Shown here: positions 52,215-61,683 of the stretch, one piece after another
Layout: every line of letters starts with the position of its first letter
How positions within the stretch are numbered: position 1 is the stretch's first letter
Source of the DNA: Terrimonas ginsenosidimutans
GTDB lineage: Bacteria; Bacteroidota; Bacteroidia; Chitinophagales; Chitinophagaceae
Assembly: GCF_022012415.1 (NCBI RefSeq)
Contig: NZ_JAKLTR010000012.1
Location: forward strand, 124,001 to 188,000
Direction: 5' to 3'
Length of the DNA: 64,000 bases
Notes under the pieces: generated by a model
Told to the model about the DNA's origin: nothing
Databases searched by the model: none
What the model saw: only the letters and a program-made list of their open reading frames with translations
Program-made: the position numbers and the translations under genes

Positions 52215-53054
52215 ATGAAAAGGATACTCCTGGCAGTTGATGCAACCAAACCCGATTCACAGGCAATCGATTTTGCCTGTTATATTGGCCGGCTGACAAA
52301 ATCTGTAATTACCGGAATGTTTCTGGAGAATTTTGTGGCCGATGAAAAACCGGTGATAAGGGAAACGCCCGGACTACCACATGTTGAATGGGACGCTGAT
52401 AAGGAAGGAACAGCCTTCTGGAATAAGAAAGCGCTGATTGAAAAGAATGTAGAAAACTTCAGCGACTGTTGCGAACGTAAGTCGGTTCGAAGCAGCTTCC
52501 GGCTGGCCGGCGGCATTCCGGAAAAAGAACTGGTTACAGAAAGCCGATATGCAGACCTGATCATCGTTGATGCGTCCACGTCCTTCAACAGGCTGTACGA
52601 TGGACGGCCAACGGAATTTGTCAGAAGTATTCTGCAGCACGCTGAATGCCCCGTCATCATTGCTCCCGGTTCATTCGAAGGTATCGATGAGATCGTGTTT
52701 GCGTATGACGGTTCCAAATCTTCAGCATTTGCGATCAAACAATTCGCCATACTCCTGCCGGAACTGCATGATAAAAAAGCAACAGTGCTTCACGTCAGGA
52801 AAAATGGAGAATGGAGCAATGAAGAAAAACAACATTTCCTTGACTGGATCCAAAATCATTATTCCAATATCGGTTTCAGGGTAATCGAAGGAAATACGGA
52901 TGACGGTTTGTTTGACTACCTTTTTAAACGAAAGAATTCCTTTATTGTGATGGGAGCATACGGTCGCAGCAATATTTCACGGTTCTTCCGCCACAGCGAG
53001 GCTGACCTGCTGATCAATGTGATGACACAACCCATTTTCATTGCCCATTACTAA
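52215..53054 (+). CDS. Universal stress protein, two UspA domains (paralogue)
   Basis: A 279-residue two-domain Usp, clearly related to the preceding one: KRILLAVDATKPDSQAIDFA at the start, IVFAYDGSKSSAFAIKQFAI in the middle, and GAYGRSNISRFFRHS as a variant nucleotide motif near the end. The two genes probably arose by duplication, and a decayed third copy follows directly. Cytoplasmic; partner unknown. Confidence 0.93.
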   Translation: MKRILLAVDATKPDSQAIDFACYIGRLTKSVITGMFLENFVADEKPVIRETPGLPHVEWDADKEGTAFWNKKALIEKNVENFSDCCERKSVRSSFRLAGGIPEKELVTESRYADLIIVDASTSFNRLYDGRPTEFVRSILQHAECPVIIAPGSFEGIDEIVFAYDGSKSSAFAIKQFAILLPELHDKKATVLHVRKNGEWSNEEKQHFLDWIQNHYSNIGFRVIEGNTDDGLFDYLFKRKNSFIVMGAYGRSNISRFFRHSEADLLINVMTQPIFIAHY

Positions 53055-53063
53055 CGCAATGCC

Positions 53064-53346
53064 ATGCACAAGATCATTGTGGCGATAAATGGCCTTAATT
53101 TTTCACCAAGTGCAGTATGGTATACCATTTAATTATCGCAGCCCGGTAAACTGCATATCACCGCAGTATTTCTTGATAATGCCAGTAATAACAGCAACAC
53201 TATATAAGACATGGTAAAAGCAAAAACCACCCCTATTGGTTCAGCAGAAGATCGGTTCTCAGGCTGTAACACAATTTGAGGCCGACTGCCGGGATGTCCT
53301 GGGGTTGATTGGCAGCAAACACATGACAGGAATCATATTCTTATGA
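53064..53346 (+). pseudogene. Decayed third universal stress protein gene
   Basis: Nine bases after the paralogue, an ATG opens HKIIVAINGLNFSPSAVWYT, a typical Usp start, then meets TAA at 53130. In the same frame after the stop, LSQPGKLHITAVFLDNASNN continues the Usp pattern until another TAA. After a change of frame, QAVTQFEADCRDVLGLIGSK matches the helix that follows in the paralogues, ending at TGA near 53344. Two stops, at least one frameshift and a missing C-terminal two thirds mark it as a pseudogene of about 95 of the expected 275 codons. Confidence 0.7.
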
Positions 53347-53401
53347 AACGCCCGTCAGCAGATACAAGACAGCAGAGAATTACATTCGGAGAAAATTACC
53401 A

Positions 53402-54442
53402 ATGAAAGCGCTTATCTATCATGGTCCCGGAAATAAATCCTGGAGCGAAAAAGACAAACCCGTCGTTCAACAACCAACCGATGCGATCGTTAGGATCCAT
53501 AAAACGACCATCTGTGGAACAGATCTTCATATCCTGAAAGGTGATGTGGCAACAGTGACGGGGGGCCGCACCCTCGGGCATGAAGGGGTGGGTATTATAG
53601 AAGAGACCGGCGCATCCGTGGCTAATTTCAAGACAGGAGACCATGTGCTGATCTCCTGTATTACATCCTGTGGCAAATGCGCCTATTGCCGCAAAGGAAT
53701 GTACTCGCATTGTGCCGATGGAGGGTGGATACTCGGTAATACGATCGATGGCACACAGGCTGAATACGTACGCATCCCCCATGCAGATACAAGCTTGTAC
53801 CAGATCCCTGCCGGAGCTGATGAAGAGGCACTGGTCATGCTGAGCGATATATTTCCCACCGGCTTTGAGTGTGGTGTGCTGAATGGTAAAGTCAATCCGG
53901 GAGATACTGTTGCAATTGTCGGAGCCGGACCTATCGGTCTTGCCTCATTACTGACTGCACAGTTCTATTCACCGGCAAAGATCATCCTGATCGATCCCGA
54001 CGAAAACCGATTGGATACAGCTAAAAAGTTCGGCGCTACTCACGTGATCAATAATAGCTCGGGCAGTGTTGTCGACAAGATCAACGAACTTACGGACGGC
54101 GTTGGTGTGGATGTAGCCATCGAAGCCGTGGGCATTCCCGAAACCTTCGGTATCTGCCAGGACATTATTGCACCCGGCGGCAGGATTGCAAACGTTGGCG
54201 TGCATGGCAAAAGTGCTCAACTTCACCTGGAGACACTTTGGTCAAAAAATATCACCATCACCACCCGTCTCGTTGATACGGTCACCACGCCTATGCTGTT
54301 GAAAACCGTGCTGTCCTCCAAACTTCAACCAGCCCAGCTGATCACACACCGGTTTAAATTATCCGAGATCATGAAAGCCTATGATACATTTTCAAAAGCG
54401 GCGGAGACAAAATCACTCAAAGTGATCATGACCAACGAATAA
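53402..54442 (+). CDS. Zinc-dependent alcohol dehydrogenase (MDR superfamily)
   Basis: A 346-residue medium-chain dehydrogenase. Catalytic zinc ligands are C38 and the H60-E61 pair in LGHEGVG, and the structural zinc is held by C90, C93, C96 and C104 (CGKCAYCRKGMYSHC). The Rossmann motif is GAGPIGLASL followed by an acidic LIDPDENRL, which indicates NAD preference. Substrate preference within this group (small alcohols or aldehydes) cannot be read. In the surrounding stress island, it would serve redox balance under oxygen limitation; that is inference from context. Confidence 0.93.
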   Translation: MKALIYHGPGNKSWSEKDKPVVQQPTDAIVRIHKTTICGTDLHILKGDVATVTGGRTLGHEGVGIIEETGASVANFKTGDHVLISCITSCGKCAYCRKGMYSHCADGGWILGNTIDGTQAEYVRIPHADTSLYQIPAGADEEALVMLSDIFPTGFECGVLNGKVNPGDTVAIVGAGPIGLASLLTAQFYSPAKIILIDPDENRLDTAKKFGATHVINNSSGSVVDKINELTDGVGVDVAIEAVGIPETFGICQDIIAPGGRIANVGVHGKSAQLHLETLWSKNITITTRLVDTVTTPMLLKTVLSSKLQPAQLITHRFKLSEIMKAYDTFSKAAETKSLKVIMTNE

Positions 54443-54556
54443 AATGAATGTCGTTCAAGAAACCTATGCCCATCGATACAATGAATTGCCGTACTCTCAA
54501 AGCCGCCATGAACGAACATGATGGAGTCTCCCGTTCGCTGGAAAAACAATCCTGTT

Positions 54557-55357
54557 ATGAGATCACCACACTGCATATATATCCTGATGCTGTTGCTGAT
54601 TTTACTCACCACCAGCCATCCATCTTCCTATGCTCAGCCCAACAATAAACCGGATACCACTAACGGGTTGACTATCTACCTGACCTTCGATGACGGGCCT
54701 ATGGACGGTAGCCGATTCATCGATTCACTGGTAAAAAACGACAGTATTCCTCTTGAAGTACTGGTAACAGGTTTTCGTATCCGGGACAATGTAAAAATGA
54801 CAGCGCAGTTGAATTCCTACAGAGACGAGCCACTGATCGAGATCGCCAATCACAGTTTCTCCCATGCAAATGGTCATTTCAGGATGTACTATTCAGCCCC
54901 CGCTGAGGTTGTCAATGATATCTTAAGAAACGAAAACAGCCTGCAACTGCTCTCAAGAATCGTGCGTTTACCGGGAAGAAATACCTGGAGGATCGGGGGA
55001 CGGAAAAGAACAGATCTGCCGGATGCGAACGCTGCAGCGGATTCATTGGCGTCGATCGGCTACTTCATTTTCGGATGGGACCTGGAATGGAGATACGATA
55101 CTTGCGAGAACCGCTACTACTCAGCGAAACAAATGCTCACGCTGGTAAAACGATACAGACAATCAAAAAAACTCTTCACTCCGGGACACCTGGTGATCCT
55201 TTGCCATGACTGGATGCTTCCCGATGTCTATTTCAGAGAGCAACTGTCTTTGTTTGTAAAAGCGGTAAAATCAACAAACACTGACCGGTTTGCCCACCTC
55301 AGTGCCTATCCTTGCTTACCATGGAACTCCGTAACGACTCCAGAACACCTTGAATGA
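54557..55357 (+). CDS. Polysaccharide deacetylase-family protein (NodB homology)
   Basis: An exported protein of about 266 residues. The MRSPHCIYIL start gives a signal peptide ending SSYAQ; an ATG 13 codons upstream is an alternative. NodB motifs are TFDDGP (motif 1), ANHSFSH (motif 2, metal-binding histidines), RLPGRNTWR (motif 3), GWDLEW (motif 4) and ILCHDW (motif 5). All metal and catalytic residues appear present. The family removes acetyl groups from chitin, peptidoglycan or other N-acetyl sugars; the substrate here is unknown. It overlaps nothing and is followed closely by a small 2TM gene. Confidence 0.88.
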   Translation: MRSPHCIYILMLLLILLTTSHPSSYAQPNNKPDTTNGLTIYLTFDDGPMDGSRFIDSLVKNDSIPLEVLVTGFRIRDNVKMTAQLNSYRDEPLIEIANHSFSHANGHFRMYYSAPAEVVNDILRNENSLQLLSRIVRLPGRNTWRIGGRKRTDLPDANAAADSLASIGYFIFGWDLEWRYDTCENRYYSAKQMLTLVKRYRQSKKLFTPGHLVILCHDWMLPDVYFREQLSLFVKAVKSTNTDRFAHLSAYPCLPWNSVTTPEHLE

Positions 55358-55385
55358 ATATTATCTGTTATTAAATTTGTCAATC

Positions 55386-55616
55386 ATGCGCCGTAATTAT
55401 TCCTACCATAAAATAGCTACTCTTTATAAAAGATTCCAATTTCATGCGTCTGCCTTTGTTTTGACTATTGCCGGCCTGTGGATAGCCTGGAAGATCTCAC
55501 GGCAGCCTTTTGTTCCGGAATGGATGTTCACCATCCTGATCATATGGATAGTGGCGCTGATTATCGAGATGCTCAGATTTGCCTATGTTTTCAAACGTCG
55601 TAAGCGTAGTAAATAA
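55386..55616 (+). CDS. Small two-transmembrane (2TM domain) protein
   Basis: A 76-residue membrane protein with two hydrophobic segments (about 21-37 and 45-63) and a basic end (KRRKRSK). The beginning, YHKIATLYKRFQFHASAFVL, matches the 2TM-domain family found in many Bacteroidota at kinase or stress genes. A TTG 12 codons earlier (55350) would overlap the deacetylase gene by 8 bp; the ATG is preferred. Function unknown. Confidence 0.7.
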   Translation: MRRNYSYHKIATLYKRFQFHASAFVLTIAGLWIAWKISRQPFVPEWMFTILIIWIVALIIEMLRFAYVFKRRKRSK

Positions 55617-55874
55617 TGATCCTGCCGTCCTTATCGCTGACCATCGTTATCAGCAATCGCGAATGTAGGAACAATCAACCGTCTTGCTTAATTCACCACC
55701 AGCATGACCACTGTCAACCCTGTAGATGATGAAGATCAAACATTCGCTCAACAGGATTGAATAGCTTTAGTGACACTGATGAATGTTAGCGGAAGTAAAA
55801 GCCAGTATTCATTAGTTGCCTGTTGAACACCGGCCTATAGATCCCTTTTATTCAACCCTAAATCATCCCTGGTC

Positions 55875-56699
55875 ATGAAATCAATAGTTGCAGCAACCAA
55901 TTTCTCAGACGCTTCCACGAATGCAGTGAATTATGCCGCCGATATGGCTGCTTTCCTGGATGCAAATCTGTGTATCGTCTATATCAATCCACTGCCGATC
56001 ATGTATAATGATGTGCCGCTGCCGGGGGATGCTTTTGCAAGCAAGGTCACCGATGCGGCAGGTGAACTGAAAGAGCTAAAAAAAAGCATCAGTTCCAGAA
56101 CAAACAACCGTTGCGTCATTCACACACAGCTGTTGGAGGGAACCGTGGAATATCAACTCGAACAATACTGTAAAAAAGTAAAACCATTCGCCGTGGTTAT
56201 GGGTTCCGAAATCTCTTCTGCGATAGAACGGACTTTATTCGGCGCGAAAACAATCACCGCTATGAAGCATCTTCACTGGCCATTGGTCATCGTACCGAAA
56301 GATGCTCAATTTTCGCCCGCAAAAAAGATAGGTTTCGCCTGCGACTTCAGGAATGTTCGTGATACTATACCCGTAAAAGAGATCATTGAACTGGTTACCA
56401 CCTTCAAAGCTGAATTGCATATAATTCACGCCAGCCCGGAAAGCGGCAGCTCATTCAACGCAGAAACAGTTTCCCAGGCGGAACATATAAGAGACCTGTT
56501 TGCTGAGATCAATCCTAAATATCACTTTATCCAGACATTGAATATCGAAGAACCCGTCCTGGACTTTGCGGAGAAAAACAAATTTGATCTTCTGATCATC
56601 GTTCCCAAAAAGCATGACCTGTTTACACAACTCTTCGCGCATAGCCATTCAAAACGAATGGCAATGCAGGCACATCTCCCGATAATTGCAGTACACTAA
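55875..56699 (+). CDS. Universal stress protein, two-domain, without ATP motif
   Basis: A 274-residue Usp of a different subgroup from the pair at 51-53 kb. The first half begins KSIVAATNFSDASTNAVNYA, the second KKIGFACDFRNVRDTIPVKE. Neither half has the Gx2Gx9G(S/T) motif; the equivalent region reads VMGSEISSAIERTLFG, so it probably does not bind ATP. It is closely related to the frameshifted gene near 60 kb. It lies 11 bp before ppsA, and the two are probably cotranscribed. Confidence 0.92.
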   Translation: MKSIVAATNFSDASTNAVNYAADMAAFLDANLCIVYINPLPIMYNDVPLPGDAFASKVTDAAGELKELKKSISSRTNNRCVIHTQLLEGTVEYQLEQYCKKVKPFAVVMGSEISSAIERTLFGAKTITAMKHLHWPLVIVPKDAQFSPAKKIGFACDFRNVRDTIPVKEIIELVTTFKAELHIIHASPESGSSFNAETVSQAEHIRDLFAEINPKYHFIQTLNIEEPVLDFAEKNKFDLLIIVPKKHDLFTQLFAHSHSKRMAMQAHLPIIAVH

Positions 56700-56710
56700 A
56701 ATCAGCAACC

Positions 56711-59110
56711 ATGGATAAATATATCGTTGGTTTCTCGCAGATCTCCATCCAGGATGTTGGAAAAGTGGGTGGAAAAAATGCTTCCCTCGGTGAAATGTTT
56801 TCCAGGCTTACAGCTAAAGGAATTCCTGTGCCTGATGGATTTGCCACCACTGCTTTTGCCTTTGATCAATTTCTTTCCACCAACGCTCTAAATGAACCCT
56901 TACAACGGCTGATGAGGAAACTTGACAAAGTGAATTACAGGGATCTCGAAGCAACAGGTGAGCAGGCCCGGAGATTAATATTACAGGGCAAGTTGCCGGA
57001 CCACATCCGTGAATCCGTTCTCTATGCATATCGTCGTATGCAGGAAAAGCATCCTGGATCTGTGGCTGTCCGCAGTAGTGCAACCGCTGAAGACCTTCCA
57101 CAGGCGAGCTTTGCCGGCCAGCATGAATCTTACCTGAATATCAGCGGCGAGGAAGAGTTGCTCAAAGCCATCCAGCGATGTTATGCATCCCTGTATACCG
57201 CCAGGGCTATTAAATACCGGGAGGATAATGGCTTTGCACATGACAGAGTGTTATTATCCGTCGGTATTCAGCAAATGGTTCGCAGCGATCTTGCCAGCTC
57301 GGGTGTGGCATTTACACTGGAACCCGAATCAGGCTTCAAAAATGTGATCTCCATCAGCGGCGTATGGGGATTGGGCGAGAACATGGTGCAGGGAACAGTA
57401 ACGCCTGACGAGTTCACTGTGTTTAAGCCAACCCTCCGGTTGAACAAACAGGCGATCCTCCAGAGGAAGCTGGGTGATAAGGTCAAGACCATGCAATATA
57501 ACAATGATGCCGCTGCTCTGGAGACCATTGTCAATATTGATACTTCTGCTGAAAAAAGGAAGCAGTTCACCTTGTCTGACGATGAAGTCATATCCATTTC
57601 CCGCTGGTGTCTGATCATCGAAGAGCACTATGGGAAACCCATGGATATTGAATGGGCGAAAGACGGGATCTCCGGAAAGATCTTTATTATACAGGCCAGA
57701 CCCGAAACGGTGCATTCCCAACAAAATCCGTATATACAGAAAGTGTTTGAACTGCAGGAAAAAGGGCAACGTATTGCGGAAGGTAATGCAGTCGGAGAAA
57801 AGATCGCCGCAGGTATCGCCCGCGTTCTTTCGGGCCCCGGCGAGGGAGAACAGGTCAAACCTGGCGAGATCGTCGTTACTGATATCACCAGCCCGGATTG
57901 GGATCCGGTATTGAAAAGATCTGCCGCTATTGTTACCAACAAAGGAGGCAGAACAAGTCATGCTTCCATTGTCGCCAGAGAACTCGGCGTTCCGGCCATC
58001 GTGGGAACGGGCAATGCCACCAGTGTAATAAAAGATGGAGAAGTCATTACGGTTTCCTGCGCCGGAGGCAAAACTGGTTATGTATACAGGGGAAGTTTAA
58101 GTTACAGAACAAGGGACATTGATTTCAGCAAAATAACCAAACCATCGTCCACAAAAGCCATGCTGATCGTAGGCGATCCCGATCAGGCATTTAAACTCTC
58201 CTTCTATCCTAATGATGGCGTGGGGTTGATGAGGCTGGAATTCATTGTTACGCATTCTATCCTGATACATCCGATGGCCCTGATCAGGTTTGATCTGCTG
58301 ACAGACGCTGCCGTCAAAACCCGGATTGAAGAACTGACATACGGATACCCTGATAAAAAACAGTATTTCATCGATCAGCTATCCCAGGGAATTGCTACCA
58401 TCGCGGCAGCATTCTATCCGAAAGACGTCATCGTGCGCACAAGTGATTTTAAAACCAACGAATATGCCAACCTGATCGGCGGAAGCATCTTCGAGCCCAT
58501 TGAAGAAAATCCTATGCTGGGGTTCAGAGGAGCATCGAGGTATTATAACGAACGTTACAGGGAAGCGTTCGCTCTTGAATGTGAAGCATTGAAAAAAGTA
58601 CGGGAGGATATGGGACTGACAAATGTAAAAGTGATGATCCCTTTCTGTAGAACAATAGAGGAAGCGAATAAGGTGGTGACTGTTATGCAGCAGAACGGGC
58701 TCGACAGGGAAAAAGACAGCACCCTTGAGTTCTATATGATGGTGGAAATTCCGTCCAACGTATTACTGGCCGAAGAGTTCGCCAAAATATTCGACGGCTT
58801 CTCCATCGGCTCCAATGACCTTACTCAACTGGTGCTGGGTGTAGACCGGGACTCATCTGTTATCAGTACGGTTTTCAACGAACAGGATCCAGCAGTAAAA
58901 AAAATGATCGCAATGGCCATACATAAGGCAAACCTGTCGGGAGTAAAGATTGGCTTGTGTGGTCAGGCGCCAAGTGATTTCCCGGCATTTGCAGAATTCC
59001 TGGTACAGCAGGGGATATCAAGCATCTCCTTTAATCCGGATGCGCTGTTGAGCGGACTAGAAAACATCAATAAGGCAGAACATGAATCCCGTATCGGAGC
59101 GCACATCTGA
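56711..59110 (+). CDS. ppsA: Phosphoenolpyruvate synthase
   Basis: Converts pyruvate, ATP and water to PEP, AMP and phosphate, for gluconeogenesis. At 799 residues it has the full family length. The N-terminal nucleotide domain carries VAVRSSATAEDLPQASFAGQ (about 118-137) and KYREDNGF. The phosphoryl-carrier histidine is H417 in GGRTSHASIVARELG. The C-terminal PEP/pyruvate barrel ends with GSNDLTQLVLGVDRDS and GLCGQAPSD, whose cysteine is catalytic. The upstream usp gene and the downstream HdeD and CHAD genes lie on the same strand with short gaps, suggesting a long stress transcript. Confidence 0.97.
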   Translation: MDKYIVGFSQISIQDVGKVGGKNASLGEMFSRLTAKGIPVPDGFATTAFAFDQFLSTNALNEPLQRLMRKLDKVNYRDLEATGEQARRLILQGKLPDHIRESVLYAYRRMQEKHPGSVAVRSSATAEDLPQASFAGQHESYLNISGEEELLKAIQRCYASLYTARAIKYREDNGFAHDRVLLSVGIQQMVRSDLASSGVAFTLEPESGFKNVISISGVWGLGENMVQGTVTPDEFTVFKPTLRLNKQAILQRKLGDKVKTMQYNNDAAALETIVNIDTSAEKRKQFTLSDDEVISISRWCLIIEEHYGKPMDIEWAKDGISGKIFIIQARPETVHSQQNPYIQKVFELQEKGQRIAEGNAVGEKIAAGIARVLSGPGEGEQVKPGEIVVTDITSPDWDPVLKRSAAIVTNKGGRTSHASIVARELGVPAIVGTGNATSVIKDGEVITVSCAGGKTGYVYRGSLSYRTRDIDFSKITKPSSTKAMLIVGDPDQAFKLSFYPNDGVGLMRLEFIVTHSILIHPMALIRFDLLTDAAVKTRIEELTYGYPDKKQYFIDQLSQGIATIAAAFYPKDVIVRTSDFKTNEYANLIGGSIFEPIEENPMLGFRGASRYYNERYREAFALECEALKKVREDMGLTNVKVMIPFCRTIEEANKVVTVMQQNGLDREKDSTLEFYMMVEIPSNVLLAEEFAKIFDGFSIGSNDLTQLVLGVDRDSSVISTVFNEQDPAVKKMIAMAIHKANLSGVKIGLCGQAPSDFPAFAEFLVQQGISSISFNPDALLSGLENINKAEHESRIGAHI

Positions 59111-59165
59111 GACGAAGAAATCAATATAACATCTCACCATGACAAAATACGGATAAACTATACGT

Positions 59166-59735
59166 ATGCAATGGATAAAAAGATTTGGCTGGTTGTTCCT
59201 CTCGCTGGGCGGCATTATCCTGTTGGCAACAGGGATCGCTTGCTTTGTGAACCCTTTTACAACCTATGTTAACCTGGTAAAATATACCGGGCTGGGATTA
59301 ATATTGAACAGCATACTATTACTGGTCGCGGCTTTTTTACATGGCCAATCGAAAGCCGAACGGAACTGGTTCATCGCGAAAAGTGCGCTGGATCTGTCCT
59401 TTGCCCTGATCCTTTGCTTTAATCCTTTCCTGACCTTTATAGCTTTCCCTCTGTTCCTTGGGTTGATCATCCTTTGCTTGGGAATGTTCAAAACCGCCGC
59501 CTTCCTTTTGTTAAAGGTCAGAACAGAAGTCCGCCATGCGCCCCTTGTTACAGGAGTGTTGTTCATTACATTTGGCATACTACTGATGCGGACACCCTCG
59601 CGGCCACTCATGGACGTAAATATTATTCTCGGCCTGTTTGGGTCTTCACTAGGACTGCTATATCTGTACGACTCGATCAGGGGCCATATAAAAACCGGCT
59701 ACCAAATTTCCCTGAAGGAGAAGGCCACTTCGTAA
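59166..59735 (+). CDS. HdeD-family (DUF308) membrane protein
   Basis: An integral membrane protein of 189 residues with six hydrophobic segments (about 7-27, 36-56, 68-84, 87-108, 121-139 and 148-166). The pattern LFLSLGGIILLATGIACFVN matches DUF308/HdeD repeats. Members of this family are linked to acid stress in enterobacteria; the role in Bacteroidota is not established. It lies between ppsA and a usp gene in the same direction. Confidence 0.85.
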   Translation: MQWIKRFGWLFLSLGGIILLATGIACFVNPFTTYVNLVKYTGLGLILNSILLLVAAFLHGQSKAERNWFIAKSALDLSFALILCFNPFLTFIAFPLFLGLIILCLGMFKTAAFLLLKVRTEVRHAPLVTGVLFITFGILLMRTPSRPLMDVNIILGLFGSSLGLLYLYDSIRGHIKTGYQISLKEKATS

Positions 59736-59770
59736 GTGTATTCAACCTTTTTTATATTCACTCTATTTCC

Positions 59771-60581
59771 ATGAAAAAGATAATTGTGCCAACTGATTTT
59801 TCTGATGCAGCTTTCAATGCTGCCACTTATGCAGTTGAAATGGCACTTGAACTTCAGTTGGAACTTCTGCTGCTGAATGTTTACCAGATACCTGTCGGAT
59901 ATGTAATAGAGCCTCCGATCTTTCCGCTTTCGATGGAAGAAATAAAAGCAGACTGTAAAAGGAAGCTAGACGGATTACGCCTCCATCTCGAGCGCATTAC
60001 CGCAGGAAAAATAAAGATCTCAACCATCATACAGTTAGGAGGTTATTGAGGCACTGGAAGAAACCTGCAAAAAAACAGAACTTTTTGCTGTAATCATGGG
60101 GACTTCCGGAAAAAGTGTCAAGCCTCATCTTTCGTGGGGAAGCAATACCGTTACAGCAATCAGGCACCTCGATACCCCCCTGATCTGCATTGACGCCAGC
60201 CAGACATATAAAAAAATAAGAAAGATCGCTTTCGCCTGTGATTTTAAAGACGTAAATGAAACAATTCCGGTCGAATTGATCAAACAGACGGTGAAAATAT
60301 TCCAGGCGGAGCTTCACATAATACATATACATCATCCGGGAGAACATCTATTACAATCAACACATGTACATCAGTTGTTTGACGATCTGCACCCAACCTA
60401 TCATTTCCCGAATCATCAAGAAATCGAAAAAGCCATCAATGGGATAATCCGCCAGGAGGCGCTGGACCTGTTGATCGCTGTACCAAAAAAACATAAATTA
60501 TTTGACGGCATATTCCACCCCAGCGATACAAAAAAAATGCTTTTCCATTCCATTGTGCCGCTGATGTTCATCCGGAATTAA
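59771..60581 (+). CDS. Universal stress protein gene interrupted by a +1 frame change
   Basis: The first part, KKIIVPTDFSDAAFNAATYA to IIQLGG, stops at TGA (60047-60049). Reading one base later, from 60042, gives VIEALEETCKKTELFAVIMG and on to the normal C-terminus, which matches the Usp at 55875-56699 throughout. With one base skipped the product is 269 residues, close to the 274 of its relative, so nothing else is missing. AGGAGG (60037-60042) lies 4 nt before the TGA. This may be a recent one-base insertion, a sequencing error, or programmed +1 frameshifting of the RF2 kind. The neighbours are HdeD and CHAD genes. Confidence 0.8.
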
Positions 60582-60604
60582 TCATTTACTTAACTGATCC
60601 ACCA

Positions 60605-61642
60605 ATGTTAAAAAAATCACCTGATACAAACAGCGAAACACTGCTAAAAAAACTGCAGGATCTGATAGCAGACAACAACATCAGGAAGATCACCATCTAT
60701 AACAGAGATTGCAAAGAGATGCTAAAATGCACTCTTGAAATTAATAGTACGCATAAGATCTTCCTTGCGCTACCGGAATCCATCATTGATAAACTGTCTG
60801 ATCCCCCGGTTAAAGTCGAAGAACGAAAGGAAACCGGCACTATTATCCAACAACCGGTACTTATCGCAATCATAGACCATTCACTAAAAAAAATAATGAA
60901 GTACCGGCAGAATATGCAGCGGGATATGGCCGCGGAAGACGTACATCAATTCAGGGTAGAGGTAAAAAAACTTCGGGCTTTTCCACGCATGATCTCCGCC
61001 GATCAGAGAAATAAAATAAAAATTCCGGGAAGACTACGAGATGAGTATCGAAAAGCCGGCGCTATCAGGGATCTGCAATTATTGACCGGTCACACAACCG
61101 GCGCAGTGGTTAAAACTAAATATGCGCGTGAACTGGATGGAAAGAGAAAAAGTTTGATCAGCCATGCCGGAAAAACCGGGATAATCCGCTGGATAAAAAA
61201 GGCAGATAAAAAAATAAGGAAAGGGCTGCCGCAATATTTACCGGTCGCAGTTGCTGCAAAGTTCATTGAAGGTAAATTAGCGTTTACACGTTCAATTACC
61301 AGGAAGAGAGCTATCTCCAACGAAGAGATGCACTCAGTGAGAAAAAACCTTAAGGACATCCTGTATGATGTAAAAAATATAGGCGAAAATGTTCCGGCCA
61401 TTTTGTGGGAACTGCACTGGTCTAAAGAAAAGCAGGAATTTTATGCGCGGCTTGCCGAAGATCTGGGGAAGTACCATGACTGTACTATTGAACTGCAAAA
61501 ACTGGAGGAGACAAGCTATACCAAAGACACGGAAAACAACAGGGAAATGATACGCCGGTGTGACGAACAGCGAACAATCAGAAGGCAGTTAAACACTTCA
61601 ATACGGAAGCAATTTTCTGATAACAGGATCCAGGATGATTAA
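60605..61642 (+). CDS. CHAD-domain protein with DUF4342-like N-terminus
   Basis: A 345-residue basic, helical protein. Residues about 90-330 form a CHAD domain with the conserved histidines in EDVHQFRVEVKKLRA and MHSVRKNLKDI and with many lysines and arginines in place to contact phosphate; CHAD domains bind inorganic polyphosphate. The N-terminal 75 residues (LLKKLQDLIADNNIRKITIY, then KCTLEI) resemble DUF4342. Polyphosphate granule binding would fit the stress context. It begins 24 bp after the frameshifted usp gene and is the last rightward gene of the island. Confidence 0.85.
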   Translation: MLKKSPDTNSETLLKKLQDLIADNNIRKITIYNRDCKEMLKCTLEINSTHKIFLALPESIIDKLSDPPVKVEERKETGTIIQQPVLIAIIDHSLKKIMKYRQNMQRDMAAEDVHQFRVEVKKLRAFPRMISADQRNKIKIPGRLRDEYRKAGAIRDLQLLTGHTTGAVVKTKYARELDGKRKSLISHAGKTGIIRWIKKADKKIRKGLPQYLPVAVAAKFIEGKLAFTRSITRKRAISNEEMHSVRKNLKDILYDVKNIGENVPAILWELHWSKEKQEFYARLAEDLGKYHDCTIELQKLEETSYTKDTENNREMIRRCDEQRTIRRQLNTSIRKQFSDNRIQDD

Positions 61643-61683
61643 GCAATTCCTGCACGCGTTGATCGGAAGAAAACACTATACGA

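Noticed and set aside
57329-57961. A 210-codon minus-strand open frame
   Set aside because: It is fully antisense to ppsA, whose identity is certain, and contains no domain.
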